A stretch of 64,000 nt of DNA from Pseudomonas solani (GCF_026072635.1 NZ_AP023081.1:5948501-6012500); one strand, 5' to 3'; positions 1 to 8,818 are shown, numbered from the stretch's first letter. Program-made: numbers and translations. Notes: a model not told the origin generated them from the letters alone.

Positions 1-80
1 ATGGGTATGTCCCTAAAGGGACAGCTCGAAAAAGCAGCTGGAAGCTGGAAGCCGAAAGCTGGAAGAAAAAGCGGCTCTGG

Positions 81-217
81 CTTCTGGCTTCTGGCTTCTG
101 GCTTCTGGCTTCTGGCTTCTGGCTTCTGGCTTCTGGCTTCTGGCTTCTGGCTTCAAGCTTCAAGCTTCAAGCTTCAAGCTTCAAGCTTCAAGCTTCAAGC
201 TTCAAGCTTCAAGCTTC
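81..217. repeat. Heptanucleotide tandem array, two unit types
   Basis: Ten perfect copies of CTTCTGG (81-150) run straight into nine perfect copies of CTTCAAG plus a partial tenth (151-217). The two units differ by two bases. Just upstream (35-65) there are shorter pieces of GAAGCTG, which resembles the complement of the units. The array is upstream of the moaF start at 306. A 7-bp unit shifts frame with each copy, but no convincing gene crosses it, so it is most likely a non-coding spacer or a slippage-prone tract near the moaF promoter. Confidence 0.95.
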
Positions 218-305
218 CGGCTGCTCCTCATCCCTCCGGTTGATACCCCCAACCGCCCCATCTGGCGACCATTGAGTCCTCATCAACAAGAACGAGGACC
301 GCTTC

Positions 306-1127
306 ATGACCACCCAATCCGACTGGATCACCGTAGGCGCCCTGGCCGAGGGCTTTGCCCCGGAGGCCTTTATCCTGCCCAACCTGGCCGATCTCGACGG
401 CAAGCGCTTCGACCTGCAGTTCGACAACGGCTGGAGCATTGCCCATGTGTTCGCCGATGGGCACCTGGACTGGGCGCTGGCCGACGGTTCTTCCAGCGGT
501 CGCTCGCCCTACCGCGCCACCTCGGTGCGCCCGGGCATCTACCTGGTGGACTTCATCAAGGAAGAACACGGCCAGCTGTGGTCCGTGACCCTGGTGCTGG
601 ACACCGCCGCCAGCGCGTTCAGCGCGGTGCTGGGCCGCCTGCCCGATGCCGCCGCCACCCGCGAGGGCCTGTACGGCCGCGCCCTGGCCGGCAAGAGCCT
701 GACCGGCGTCGAAGTGCAGTTCTTCCACGGCACCCTCGACCGCCCCTTCCAGCCGGGCGCCTGCCCCCACGCGCCGACCGCCGAGCTGGTGGGCCTGCGC
801 AACCGCTACCGCTACAGCCCCACCGAGGTCTACGAGCACGTCTACCTCAACGAGAACTACTACAGCTGGCAGTGCCTGGCGGGCGTCGAGAAGGGCCTGT
901 GCGACACCGACCGCTGCCACTACCTCAAGATCGCCGACGAGCTGTACCTGTTCGTCTGGCGCGAGAAGATCGTGCCCACCCTCGGCGTGGTGATGATCGA
1001 CCTCAAGGCCCACCGCAGCGACGGCAAGATCTTCGGCTATGCCGACGGCGATTTCGGCGCCCTCTCCAACTTCCCCGTGTCCTCCCATTGCGACGTGCTC
1101 AACCGCACGGTGTATGGCGATGCATAA
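306..1127 (+). CDS. moaF: MoaF family protein
   Basis: This 273-residue protein has the two-part layout of the MoaF family, whose halves are lipocalin-like beta barrels: an N-terminal half with SIAHVFADGHLDWAL and a C-terminal half with a LCDTDRCHYLKIADELYLF segment. The family is named from Klebsiella, where moaF lies in a monoamine-regulated operon with a short-chain dehydrogenase; its biochemical role is not settled. Here it is first in a tight operon and its last 8 bases overlap the next gene, a short-chain dehydrogenase, so the neighbourhood is conserved. No signal peptide is visible, so it should be cytoplasmic. The ATG at 306 follows an AACGAGGACC ribosome site. The FeaR-like regulator at 7124 and phenylacetaldehyde-type dehydrogenase at 15061 support an aromatic amine role, which is inference. 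Confidence 0.75.
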   Translation: MTTQSDWITVGALAEGFAPEAFILPNLADLDGKRFDLQFDNGWSIAHVFADGHLDWALADGSSSGRSPYRATSVRPGIYLVDFIKEEHGQLWSVTLVLDTAASAFSAVLGRLPDAAATREGLYGRALAGKSLTGVEVQFFHGTLDRPFQPGACPHAPTAELVGLRNRYRYSPTEVYEHVYLNENYYSWQCLAGVEKGLCDTDRCHYLKIADELYLFVWREKIVPTLGVVMIDLKAHRSDGKIFGYADGDFGALSNFPVSSHCDVLNRTVYGDA

Positions 1128-1914
1128 GCGCACGGTGGTGATCACAGGGGCCGGCACCGGCATCGGTGAAGCCTGCGCCCGGCGCCTGGGGCGCGAAGGC
1201 GCCAACCTGGTGCTGATCGGCCGCCGCGCCGAGCCCCTGCAACGGGTCGCCGCCGAGTGCGGCGGCCTGGTGCTGGTGGGCGATGCCGCCAGCAGCGCCG
1301 ACTGGGCCGGCTTCGTCGCCGCCATCCACGCACGCTTCGGCGGTATCGACGCACTGCTCGCCTGTGCCGGCGGCCACGGCCTGGGCAGCGCCACCGACAC
1401 CAGCGACGACGCCTGGCAGGCGGCCATGCGCGGCAACCTCGACACCGCCTTCCACAGCGCCCGCGCCTGCCTGCCGTCGCTGCTGGAGCGGCGCGGTAGC
1501 ATCGTCCTGCTGGGCTCCATCGCCTCCCTGGCGGCGGGCCCGGAGGTGTGCGGCTACACCACCGCCAAGCATGCGCTGCTGGGCCTCACCCGTTCGCTGG
1601 CGCGGGACTACGGACCCCAGGGCGTGCGGGTCAACTGCGTATGCCCCGGCTGGGTGCGCACGCCCATGGCCGACGAGGAAATGCAGCCGCTGATGCAGCA
1701 CCACGGCGAGAGCCTCGACGCTGCTTACGCGCGGGTCACCGCCGAAGTGCCCCTGCGCCGCCCGGCCCAGGCGGAGGAGATCGCCGCGCTGTGCCGCTTC
1801 CTGATCAGCGACGAGGCCTCCATCCTCACCGGCGCCACCCTGGTGGCCGACGGCGGCTCCAGCATCGTCGACGTGCCCACCCTCGCGTATACGCGGCTTG
1901 GCGGTGCGTCATGA
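1120..1914 (+). CDS. Short-chain dehydrogenase/reductase (SDR) 1
   Basis: A 264-residue classical SDR. The nucleotide-binding motif TGAGTGIGEA lies at residues 9-18, LACAGG replaces the usual NNAG strand, and the active site shows the GSIAS serine and the YTTAK tyrosine-lysine pair. The C-terminal PGWVRTPM and LVADGG segments are typical. It should oxidise or reduce an alcohol/ketone with NAD(P). The ATG at 1120 sits inside the end of moaF (8-base overlap), and its own stop overlaps the next start by 4 bases, so three genes are probably translated together. A longer reading frame opens at 1039, but the part before 1120 is moaF read in another frame. The substrate is unknown; the context suggests an amine-derived intermediate. 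Confidence 0.85.
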   Translation: MHKRTVVITGAGTGIGEACARRLGREGANLVLIGRRAEPLQRVAAECGGLVLVGDAASSADWAGFVAAIHARFGGIDALLACAGGHGLGSATDTSDDAWQAAMRGNLDTAFHSARACLPSLLERRGSIVLLGSIASLAAGPEVCGYTTAKHALLGLTRSLARDYGPQGVRVNCVCPGWVRTPMADEEMQPLMQHHGESLDAAYARVTAEVPLRRPAQAEEIAALCRFLISDEASILTGATLVADGGSSIVDVPTLAYTRLGGAS

Positions 1915-2684
1915 GCCCCGCCTTCGATTTCACCGGCCGCAGCGTGCTGGTCACCGGCGGCGCCCAGGGCATCGGCCGGGCCATCGTCGAAGGCTTCGCT
2001 GCCTGTGGGGCGCGGGTGCTGATCGCCGACCTGCAACAGGCCCCGGCCGAAGCCCTGGCGCAGTCGCTGCGCGACGCCGGCCGCGAGGTGCATGCGGCGG
2101 CCATCGACCTGGCGGACCGCGACGCCATCCTGCAGTTGCTCGGCGGCCTGCCCCGGCTCGATGTGCTGGTGCACAACGCCGGTTACTTCCCCTTGAGGCC
2201 GCTGCAGGAGATCGGCCCGGAGCTGCTCGATCGCACCCTGACAGTAAACCTCGGCGCGCTGTTCTGGCTCACCCAGGGCGCCCTGCCGCTGTTCCGCCAG
2301 CAGGGGCGCGGCTGCGTGCTGGTCACCTCCTCGGTGACCGGGCCACGGGTGGCCTACCCGGGGCTCACCCACTACGCGGCGTCCAAGGCCGGGGTGAACG
2401 GTTTCATCCGCAATGCGGCACTGGAGCTGGCCGCCGAGGGCGTGCGCGTCAACGGGGTGGAACCGGGGATGATCCGCACCCCCGCCATGGGCAACCTGGG
2501 CGACGGGGAGCATGCCGCCGCCATCGCCCGGGGCGTGCCCCTGGGGCGCCTGGGGGAACCTGGTGACATCGCCGCCGCCATGCTGTTCCTCGCTTCGGAC
2601 CAGGCCTCCTACATCACCGGGCAGACCCTGGTGGTGGACGGCGGCGCCACGCTCCCGGAGACCCTCGCGGCCACCGGCGGCTGA
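1911..2684 (+). CDS. Short-chain dehydrogenase/reductase (SDR) 2
   Basis: A 257-residue classical SDR, a divergent paralogue of the preceding gene. It shows VTGGAQGIGRA for dinucleotide binding, VLVHNAGYFP as the NNAG-type strand, the catalytic VTSSVTG serine and HYAASKAG with the Tyr-Lys pair, and ends with the family segment GQTLVVDGGA. The start overlaps the previous stop (ATGA). Two consecutive SDRs behind moaF suggest two successive redox steps, or two stereochemical or chain-length preferences, in one pathway. It ends just before an inverted repeat at 2703-2751 and the regulator at 2872. Confidence 0.85.
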   Translation: MSPAFDFTGRSVLVTGGAQGIGRAIVEGFAACGARVLIADLQQAPAEALAQSLRDAGREVHAAAIDLADRDAILQLLGGLPRLDVLVHNAGYFPLRPLQEIGPELLDRTLTVNLGALFWLTQGALPLFRQQGRGCVLVTSSVTGPRVAYPGLTHYAASKAGVNGFIRNAALELAAEGVRVNGVEPGMIRTPAMGNLGDGEHAAAIARGVPLGRLGEPGDIAAAMLFLASDQASYITGQTLVVDGGATLPETLAATGG

Positions 2685-2702
2685 ATGCCGAAGGCCAGCG
2701 CC

Positions 2703-2751
2703 GGCGGGGGTCGCCGGCCTATCCTGCATCTGTAGGATGGTGACCCCCGCC
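2703..2751. terminator. Long inverted repeat after the moaF operon
   Basis: A 10-base arm GGCGGGGGTC (2703-2712) pairs perfectly with GACCCCCGCC (2742-2751), and an inner ATCCT/AGGAT pair extends the fold. It lies between the second SDR and the LuxR-type gene. There is no clear T run on the plus strand, so it may be an RNA-stabilising stem, a weak terminator or a two-fold operator for the regulator downstream. Confidence 0.5.
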
Positions 2752-2871
2752 ACCCTTGGCGATACTCGTTCCAGGCCCTGCCTCGTCGTACAGACACCGG
2801 CCACCCACTGATGACTGAGAGCCGCTCGCCGGCTCCGACAAAAACAACAAAGTCGCAGACAGGTACCTCCC

Positions 2872-3855
2872 ATGAGCCAGATCGACGAACACCTCATCAC
2901 CCCCCGCCGTTTCGCCGCCTTCAACGCCTGCGTGCTGGAGCTGCAACGACTGGCCCAGGAACAACCCCTCGCCCGTTTCCATCGCCACGCCCTGCAACGC
3001 CTGCAGGCGCTGCTGGCTTTCGACAAGGCCTGGTGGGGGCACGCGGCGATGGTCGCCGACCTGCCGGAGGAACACAGCTCCCAGGTGTTCGGCCTGCCCG
3101 CCAGCTACGTGGAGGACTGGCAGTCGATCCGTGAGCAGGACATCACCGTCGGCCTGGTGCAGTCGCAACCCGGGCGCTCGGTGATCGTCGACAGCCAGGC
3201 CGAAGACACCCCCGCCGGGCTGCGCTGGCTGGGGCGCAAGCACGGCTTCGGTGAATTCCTCTGCGTGATCCACATCGACCCGAAAACCCAGCTCAGCGTG
3301 CACCTGACGCTCTACCGCCGCCCGGGCGCGCCGCGCTTCGGCGAGGAGGAGCGCTTCCTCCTCGACCAGGTGATGCCGCACCTGGTGGCCGCCGAGGGCG
3401 CCAACCAGATCCGCGCCCTCGTGGCCCTGCGTGAAACCCTGGACGGGCCCAACACCCTGGCGCTGGCCGTGTGCGACCGCCAGCGCACCCTGCACTACGC
3501 CGAGCACGGCTTCGTCGAACGCCTGCTGCTGGAATGGCCACGCTGGAGCGGCCCGCGCCTGCCCGAGGCGGTGGACGCCGCCGGCTACCGGGGCCAGCAC
3601 CTGCAGCTGGACGCCACCGAAGTCGGCGACCTGCTCCTGCTCAGCGCCCGCCTGCGCCCCGCCCTGGCGCAACTGAGCGCCCGGGAAACCGACGTCGCCG
3701 AACGCTTCGGCGGCGGCAGTACCTACAAGGAAATCGCCCGCGACCTGGGCCTGGCGCCGAACACCGTGCGCCATCACATCCGCAGCATCTACGACAAGCT
3801 CGGCATCAACGGCAAGGCGGGCATCGCCCACCTGCTGCACCACACCTCGAACTAA
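2872..3855 (+). CDS. LuxR-family transcriptional regulator
   Basis: A 327-residue protein with a C-terminal LuxR/GerE helix-turn-helix at about residues 265-322 (LSARETDVAE, YKEIARDLGLAPNTVRHHI). The N-terminal two thirds are a sensor region without a receiver domain or a conserved phospho-acceptor; it reads like a GAF-type fold, so a small-molecule signal is likely. It lies between the moaF-SDR genes and the porin-MFS-amidohydrolase genes, all on the plus strand, and probably controls one or both groups. The ATG is preceded by ACAGGTACCTCCC, a moderate ribosome site. The true inducer is not evident. Confidence 0.8.
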   Translation: MSQIDEHLITPRRFAAFNACVLELQRLAQEQPLARFHRHALQRLQALLAFDKAWWGHAAMVADLPEEHSSQVFGLPASYVEDWQSIREQDITVGLVQSQPGRSVIVDSQAEDTPAGLRWLGRKHGFGEFLCVIHIDPKTQLSVHLTLYRRPGAPRFGEEERFLLDQVMPHLVAAEGANQIRALVALRETLDGPNTLALAVCDRQRTLHYAEHGFVERLLLEWPRWSGPRLPEAVDAAGYRGQHLQLDATEVGDLLLLSARLRPALAQLSARETDVAERFGGGSTYKEIARDLGLAPNTVRHHIRSIYDKLGINGKAGIAHLLHHTSN

Positions 3856-3938
3856 ACCCACCCGCTCCCTCCACCTGCCCCGAAGACGGCGGGACGGGGA
3901 GCCTTTGCCTGCACCTACCCGCCAGAGGAACCCTGCAC

Positions 3939-4808
3939 ATGCACAGCCGCTACACGCTTCCGCTTGCCCTCGCCGCCGCCCTTGCCGCTTCCAGCGCGCA
4001 GGCCGCCGACCTCAATGCCCGCGACTTCGTCTCGGCACCGGTGGGCACCGTGCTCGGTGTCGGCTACCTGCCGCTGACCCGTGCCAACGACTACCACGGC
4101 GCGGGCGACAGCACGGGCAAGGCCGACCTCGCAGTCAACGCCTTCGCCTGGCGCCAGCTGATCTTCACCGACATCTGCGGCACCCTGTGCACCCCGCAGT
4201 TCATCGTCCCCTACGTGGACGTCGACATCCGTGCGCCAGGCGCCGCCAGCCGCAGCAGCGAACGCGGCCTGGGCGACCCGCAGGTGGGCGGCACGCTGTT
4301 CTTCATCAACGACCCGCAATCGCGCACCTACAGCGGCCTGCTGACCATGCTCACGGTGCCGGTGGGCGAGTACCACGGGCGCAACCCGGACGCCTCCCCC
4401 GGCGCCAACCGCTGGGCCCTGCACCTCAACTACAACTACACCCAGGGCGTCGGCGAGAACTGGATCCTGGAGGCCAACCTCGAAGCCCAGGTCTATGGCA
4501 AGAACGACGACTACTTCGGCCAGGACCTGGAGCAGAAGCCGCTTTACCGCCTGCAGGCCTTCGCCTCCTACGACTTCACCCCCAGCACCTACGGCGCCCT
4601 GCGCCTGATCCACGCCGACGGCGGCGAGCTGGAATTCAACGGCCGCACCCTCGACGACACCCACCAGCGCTACACCCAGCTCGGCTTCGAAGTGGGCCAC
4701 TGGCTGGACCGGCGCAACCAGGTGCTGCTGGGCCTGACGCGCAACGTCGCCACCGAGAACGCCTTCGAGCAGAACAACCTGCTGCTGCGCTTCGTCCATG
4801 TCTTCTGA
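3939..4808 (+). CDS. Outer-membrane channel, phenol MetA-degradation type
   Basis: A 289-residue protein with a clear signal peptide (residues 1-22, cut near AQAAD) and alternating beta-strand sequence ending in the aromatic residue expected of an outer-membrane barrel (RFVHVF). It resembles the family annotated as 'MetA-pathway of phenol degradation', found beside genes for aromatic or hydrophobic compound breakdown and thought to help uptake. A CTLC pair near residues 80-85 may form a disulphide. It starts an operon with the MFS gene (10-base gap) and the amidohydrolase, so it probably carries the same substrate through the outer membrane. Confidence 0.6.
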   Translation: MHSRYTLPLALAAALAASSAQAADLNARDFVSAPVGTVLGVGYLPLTRANDYHGAGDSTGKADLAVNAFAWRQLIFTDICGTLCTPQFIVPYVDVDIRAPGAASRSSERGLGDPQVGGTLFFINDPQSRTYSGLLTMLTVPVGEYHGRNPDASPGANRWALHLNYNYTQGVGENWILEANLEAQVYGKNDDYFGQDLEQKPLYRLQAFASYDFTPSTYGALRLIHADGGELEFNGRTLDDTHQRYTQLGFEVGHWLDRRNQVLLGLTRNVATENAFEQNNLLLRFVHVF

Positions 4809-4818
4809 GGGCCACGCC

Positions 4819-5997
4819 ATGACCACCGCCGTTTCCGCGGGGCTGCCCCGCACCCGCCTGCTGGCCATCGTGCTGTTCGCCGCCATCGTCCCCTGCGTGC
4901 TGATGGCCGCGCCGGCCATCGCCACCCAGTACGCCCTCCAGCTCGGCCTCGGCCCGGCGCAGATCGGCCAGCTGTTCTCCGCCGAGCTGGCCGCCATGAG
5001 CCTGGCCACCCTGCCCGCCTACCTCTGGCAGCCGCGCCTGGACTGGCGGCGGGTGGCGCGCGGCGCAGCCCTGCTGTTCATCGTCGCCAACCTGGCGTCG
5101 GCCTGGGCGAGCGCCTTCCACCCGCTGATGGCCCTGCGCGTGGTCAGCGCCCTGGCCGGCGGCACGCTGATGGTGCTGTGCATCGCCAGCGCGGCGCAGA
5201 GCCAGGACCGCGACCGCGTGTACGGGCTCTGGGTCATGGGCCAGTTGGTGCTCGGCGCCATCGGCCTGTGGCTGCTGCCGCCGCTGTTCGAGCGTTTCGG
5301 CCTGCAGGCGCTGTACCTCGGCCTGGCCCTGCTGATGCTGCTGTGCCTGCCGCTGGCGGGCAGCTTCCAGGGCGTCACCCCGGCCACCCGCACGCTTGAG
5401 CGGGCATCCGGTGGCATCGGCTGGCGGGCGTTGCTGGCGCTGTTCGCCGTACTGGCCTTCTACGTCGGCCTCAGCGGCGTGTGGACCTTCATCGGCAGCA
5501 TCGCCGGTGCTGCGGCCATCGACCCGGCCAGCAGCGGGCGCATCCTCGCCGTCGCCACCCTGCTGGGCATCGCCGGTTCGGCCTGCGCCGCGCTGATCGG
5601 CAAGCGCTGGCCGCGCGGGGCGATGCTGCTGCTCGGCTACGCCCTGATGACCGGTGCGGTGCTGCTCCTGCTCGACCAACCGGGCCTCGCGCGCTTCGCC
5701 ACGGCGGCCCTGGTGTTCAAGTACACCTGGACCTTCGCCCTGCCCTTCATCCTCGCCTGCCTGGCCGACCTGGACCGCGACGGCAGGTTGATGAACACCA
5801 CCAACCTGCTGATCGGCGGTGGCCTCGCCCTCGGCCCCGCCATCGCCGGCCCGCTGCTGGAAAGCAGCGTCGGCATGCGCGGCGTGCTGCTGCTCAGTGC
5901 CACCTGCCTGCTGCTGTCCTTCGCCGCACTCAGCCTCGCCCGCCTGCAAAGCGGCGCGCCGTCCCCTTCCCTCGACAACACCGGAGCCAATCCATGA
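4819..5997 (+). CDS. MFS transporter
   Basis: A 392-residue integral membrane protein with about 12 hydrophobic segments and the size of the major facilitator superfamily. It lacks a strong copy of the loop 2-3 signature, so the exact subfamily cannot be named. It sits between an outer-membrane channel and a class II HDAC-like amidohydrolase, whose start overlaps its stop (ATGA), so it most likely imports the amidohydrolase substrate or exports a product. The start at 4819 was chosen because an upstream alternative at 4798 lies within the preceding gene. Confidence 0.8.
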   Translation: MTTAVSAGLPRTRLLAIVLFAAIVPCVLMAAPAIATQYALQLGLGPAQIGQLFSAELAAMSLATLPAYLWQPRLDWRRVARGAALLFIVANLASAWASAFHPLMALRVVSALAGGTLMVLCIASAAQSQDRDRVYGLWVMGQLVLGAIGLWLLPPLFERFGLQALYLGLALLMLLCLPLAGSFQGVTPATRTLERASGGIGWRALLALFAVLAFYVGLSGVWTFIGSIAGAAAIDPASSGRILAVATLLGIAGSACAALIGKRWPRGAMLLLGYALMTGAVLLLLDQPGLARFATAALVFKYTWTFALPFILACLADLDRDGRLMNTTNLLIGGGLALGPAIAGPLLESSVGMRGVLLLSATCLLLSFAALSLARLQSGAPSPSLDNTGANP

Positions 5998-7103
5998 GCC
6001 GCCGTACCGCCTTCTTCTCCGATGAACTCTGCTTCTGGCACAGCGCCGGCATGCACGCCCTGACCCTGCCCGTGGGCGGCTGGGTGCAACCGCCGGCCGC
6101 CACCGGCTTCGCCGAGTCCCCCGAAACCAAGCGCCGGCTGAAAAGCCTGCTGGATGTCTCCGGCCTGTCCCGCCAGTTGCTGCAACGCAGTGCGGAGCCG
6201 GCCACGGACGAAGATCTGCTGCGCGTCCACCCGGCCCACTACCTGCAACGCTTCAAGGCCCTGAGCGACGCCGGTGGCGGCGAGCTGGGCAGCGAGGCGC
6301 CCATCGGCCCCGGCAGTTACGAGATCGCCAAGCTCTCCGCCGGCCTGGCCATCGCCGCGGTCGACTGCGTCATGCGGGGCGAGGCGGACAACGCCTACTC
6401 GCTGTCGCGCCCGCCGGGCCACCACTGCCTCGCCGACCAGGCCATGGGCTTCTGCTTCCTCGCCAACATCGCCATCGCCATCGAGGCGGCCCGGGCCCGC
6501 CACGGCCTGCGACGGGTGGCGGTGATCGACTGGGACGTGCACCACGGCAACGGCACCCAATCGATCTACGAGGAAGACGGCGAGGTGCTGACCGTTTCCC
6601 TGCACCAGGAGAACTGCTACCCGCCGGGCTACAGCGGTCTGGAGGATCGCGGGCGCGGCGCCGGCCTGGGCAGCAACATCAACATCCCCCTGCCCGCCGG
6701 CAGCGGCCACGACGCCTACCTGCAGGCCATGCGCCGCATCGTCTTGCCGGCGCTGGAGCGCTTCCGCCCGGAGCTGATCGTGGTCGCCTGCGGCTACGAC
6801 GCCAACGCCGTGGACCCGCTGGCGCGCATGCTGCTGCACAGCGACTCGTTCCGCGGGATGACGGCGCTGTTGCGTGAAGCGGCGGAGGGGCTGTGCGGCG
6901 GGCGCCTGGTGCTGGTGCACGAGGGTGGCTACGCGGAGGCCTACGTGCCCTTCTGCGGGCTCGCGGTGATGGAGGAGCTGTCTGGGGTGCGTACCGCCGT
7001 GGAAGACCCGATGCTGGCCTTCATCCAGCTGCAGCAGCCCGGCGAGGCCTTCGCCGGCTTCCTGCATGACCAGGTGGAGCACCTGGCCACGCAACTGGGC
7101 TAG
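5994..7103 (+). CDS. Class II histone-deacetylase-like amidohydrolase
   Basis: A 369-residue zinc amidohydrolase of the arginase/deacetylase superfamily. It has the catalytic His pair in RPPGHHC (His143, His144), the zinc ligands in DWDVHHGNGTQ (Asp181, His183) and the third ligand in GYDANAVDP (Asp269), followed by HEGGY near residue 312. Bacterial members of this branch include acetylpolyamine and other N-acyl amine deacetylases, so a likely reaction is removal of an acyl group from an amine. It is the last gene of a channel-MFS-deacetylase operon, facing a FeaR-like regulator gene 20 bases away on the other strand. Together they suggest an N-acylated amine is imported, then deacylated in the cytoplasm. 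Confidence 0.85.
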   Translation: MSRRTAFFSDELCFWHSAGMHALTLPVGGWVQPPAATGFAESPETKRRLKSLLDVSGLSRQLLQRSAEPATDEDLLRVHPAHYLQRFKALSDAGGGELGSEAPIGPGSYEIAKLSAGLAIAAVDCVMRGEADNAYSLSRPPGHHCLADQAMGFCFLANIAIAIEAARARHGLRRVAVIDWDVHHGNGTQSIYEEDGEVLTVSLHQENCYPPGYSGLEDRGRGAGLGSNINIPLPAGSGHDAYLQAMRRIVLPALERFRPELIVVACGYDANAVDPLARMLLHSDSFRGMTALLREAAEGLCGGRLVLVHEGGYAEAYVPFCGLAVMEELSGVRTAVEDPMLAFIQLQQPGEAFAGFLHDQVEHLATQLG

Positions 7104-7123
7104 GAAGATGAATGGAGCCGCCG

Positions 7124-8077
7124 TCAAAAGCCGGCGGCGGCCTCCATCAACGCGCCGGCCCGGAAGTCCTTGGGCGAGCGCTCGAAGTGCTTCTTGAACG
7201 ACCGGCTGAAATGCGCCGAATCGGTAAAGCCCCACTTGTAGGCGATCGAGGTGATGGACTCGCCCCGGAGGATGGGGTTGGCCAGGTCATCGGCGCTGCG
7301 CTGCAGGCGCGAGCGCTGGATATAGCGGCAGACGCTGTCGCCCTGCTCCTCGAACAGCCGGTACAGGTGGCGGACCGAGATATCCAGGCGGTTGGCCAGG
7401 GCCAGCGGCGTGAGGTTGGGCTGGGACAGCGACTCGTCGATGATCTTCTGCACATAGCTGCGCAGGTTGGCGCCTTGCAGGGAATCGCAGTTGCCGGCCT
7501 CCACGCGATCCTGGCCCAGCGCCGGCTCCAGCAGGGAGATGAAGGCGTTCTCCAGGGCCTCGATCTCGTCATCGTCCGAACCCGCCTGTTCGCGGCACAG
7601 CTGGTCCATCAGCAGGTGCAGCATCTTGCCGCTGGCGCGGGTCGAGGAAATCTTGCCGAACTTGGCCTGCTTGGACTTGAACGCGCGCTCCACCGCCTCG
7701 CGCGGCAGGTGCAGGGAGGCGTGGTCGATCAGGCCGAAGGGGGTGATCTCGCAGGCGCCCACCGAATCCATCAGCAGCAGCTCGCCCGGCGCCAGGTCGA
7801 TGCTCACACCGCCCTGCGCCACCCGGGAAAAGCCGCTGCGCTGGCTGATCAGGAAGCAGTGGCGGTCGTCATCGCGATCGGCCTTGAGGGAAGAACGGGA
7901 AATAAGCCCGGCATTGGTGCGCAGGTGCGCCATGGTGAGGCCGGAATGGCATTGCGCGGAGATCTCGCCGATGAACAGCGAACGGCTGGTAGCCAGTTGG
8001 GTTTCGAACCTGCCGCAGATGTTCTGCAGCGACTTTTGCCAGTCTTCCAGACCGCCACGGGCTTCTTGAGCACGCAT
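7124..8077 (-). CDS. FeaR-like AraC-family regulator
   Basis: A 317-residue AraC/XylS regulator with a double helix-turn-helix at about residues 210-308 (LTPLALANRLDISVRHLYRL and the second helix around ITSIAYKWGFTDSAHFSRSF). The N-terminal half matches the domain found in FeaR, which activates phenylethylamine oxidation genes, rather than a cupin sugar sensor. The ATG at 8077 has a good GGAGG site five bases upstream. It converges on the amidohydrolase and is flanked on its 5' side by about 290 bases without a convincing gene, which should hold its promoter. It is the best regulatory evidence that this island deals with an aromatic amine. Confidence 0.75.
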   Translation of the reverse strand: MRAQEARGGLEDWQKSLQNICGRFETQLATSRSLFIGEISAQCHSGLTMAHLRTNAGLISRSSLKADRDDDRHCFLISQRSGFSRVAQGGVSIDLAPGELLLMDSVGACEITPFGLIDHASLHLPREAVERAFKSKQAKFGKISSTRASGKMLHLLMDQLCREQAGSDDDEIEALENAFISLLEPALGQDRVEAGNCDSLQGANLRSYVQKIIDESLSQPNLTPLALANRLDISVRHLYRLFEEQGDSVCRYIQRSRLQRSADDLANPILRGESITSIAYKWGFTDSAHFSRSFKKHFERSPKDFRAGALMEAAAGF

Positions 8078-8369
8078 ACGAACCTCCGGAGTTATCTTGT
8101 TTTTGTTGCGAGATTGTTAACATGTTATCTATGCGAGCGCAACAAGGACTCGATGGCGTCCGAAGATGCAGTTTCGGTGCCAGACACACCGGCTGGCACG
8201 GATTGCCCGAGGCTGAGCGGCTGCCTGTCAACGCGACTCCCGGGGCCTCTTCGAATGAATGCTGGCAACGGGCTAAATCGCACGAGCCCTCTTTCGTGTT
8301 GAGTCATGCAAGGCATGATCGACACACCGCGCCGAAACACGTGAATGCCTCCATACAGTCAGGAAGAAC

Positions 8370-8790
8370 ATGAAAACGAAGGAAGTGAAGCTCCACCGAG
8401 ATGACCACTGGCGGGTGGAGCTCGACGAACTGCTCTCAAGGATTCCCGACAACGATCTCGACTGGCATCTGCTCGAATATGACGGGGGTGGGGAAATTCC
8501 CGATCAAAAGCTCGATGACCGAGTTCTGCGACTACCTGGAGTCGTTGCCGTATGGAATGAAGTTCGACTGGCGTGGGATCAGGGATTTCGCTGCAGGTCT
8601 GGACTCCACCAATGACTGTTTGCTGGTGGCCATCAGCAAGAACGGCCGCATCGACGCTGCACGCCTTGCAGAGGACGACTACAGCCACTGCGAAATTGCC
8701 CTGAGGGCATTCGACAGCTCAACGTGGACACTCTGCGCAGCCGACCATAAGGTGTTCGAACACTTGGTTGGCAAGGCCGAACGTGGTTGA
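8370..8790 (+). pseudogene. Unknown protein, broken by one base at a G run
   Basis: Two overlapping frames make one sensible protein. The first opens at 8370 (MKTKEVKLHRDDHWRVELDE) and reads well to YDGG near 8486; the second carries on from KFPIKSSMTEFCDYLES to the stop at 8790. They join if one G is removed from the five-G run at 8484-8488, giving about 139 residues. The repaired protein is acidic, soluble and has no motif I recognise. It is followed 28 bases later by an XRE regulator and could be its partner. The break is either a homopolymer error in the assembly or a true frameshift. Confidence 0.6.
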
Positions 8791-8818
8791 GCCGCACAGA
8801 GAAAAAGGAGCCGGATTG

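Noticed and set aside
1..243. 80-codon frame through the heptamer array
   Set aside because: The product is only a repeated Leu-Ala-Ser-Gly-Phe-Trp then Gln-Ala-Ser-Ser-Phe-Lys string from the repeat; it is not a plausible gene.
228..1520. Long minus-strand frame of 430 codons across moaF and SDR1
   Set aside because: It is antisense to two well-supported genes, has low-complexity composition (Ala, Val, Gly and His runs) and no motif; high-GC codon use leaves long open antisense frames.
8122..8373. 83-codon plus-strand frame upstream of the broken gene
   Set aside because: It has no ribosome site, odd composition and overlaps the FeaR promoter area.
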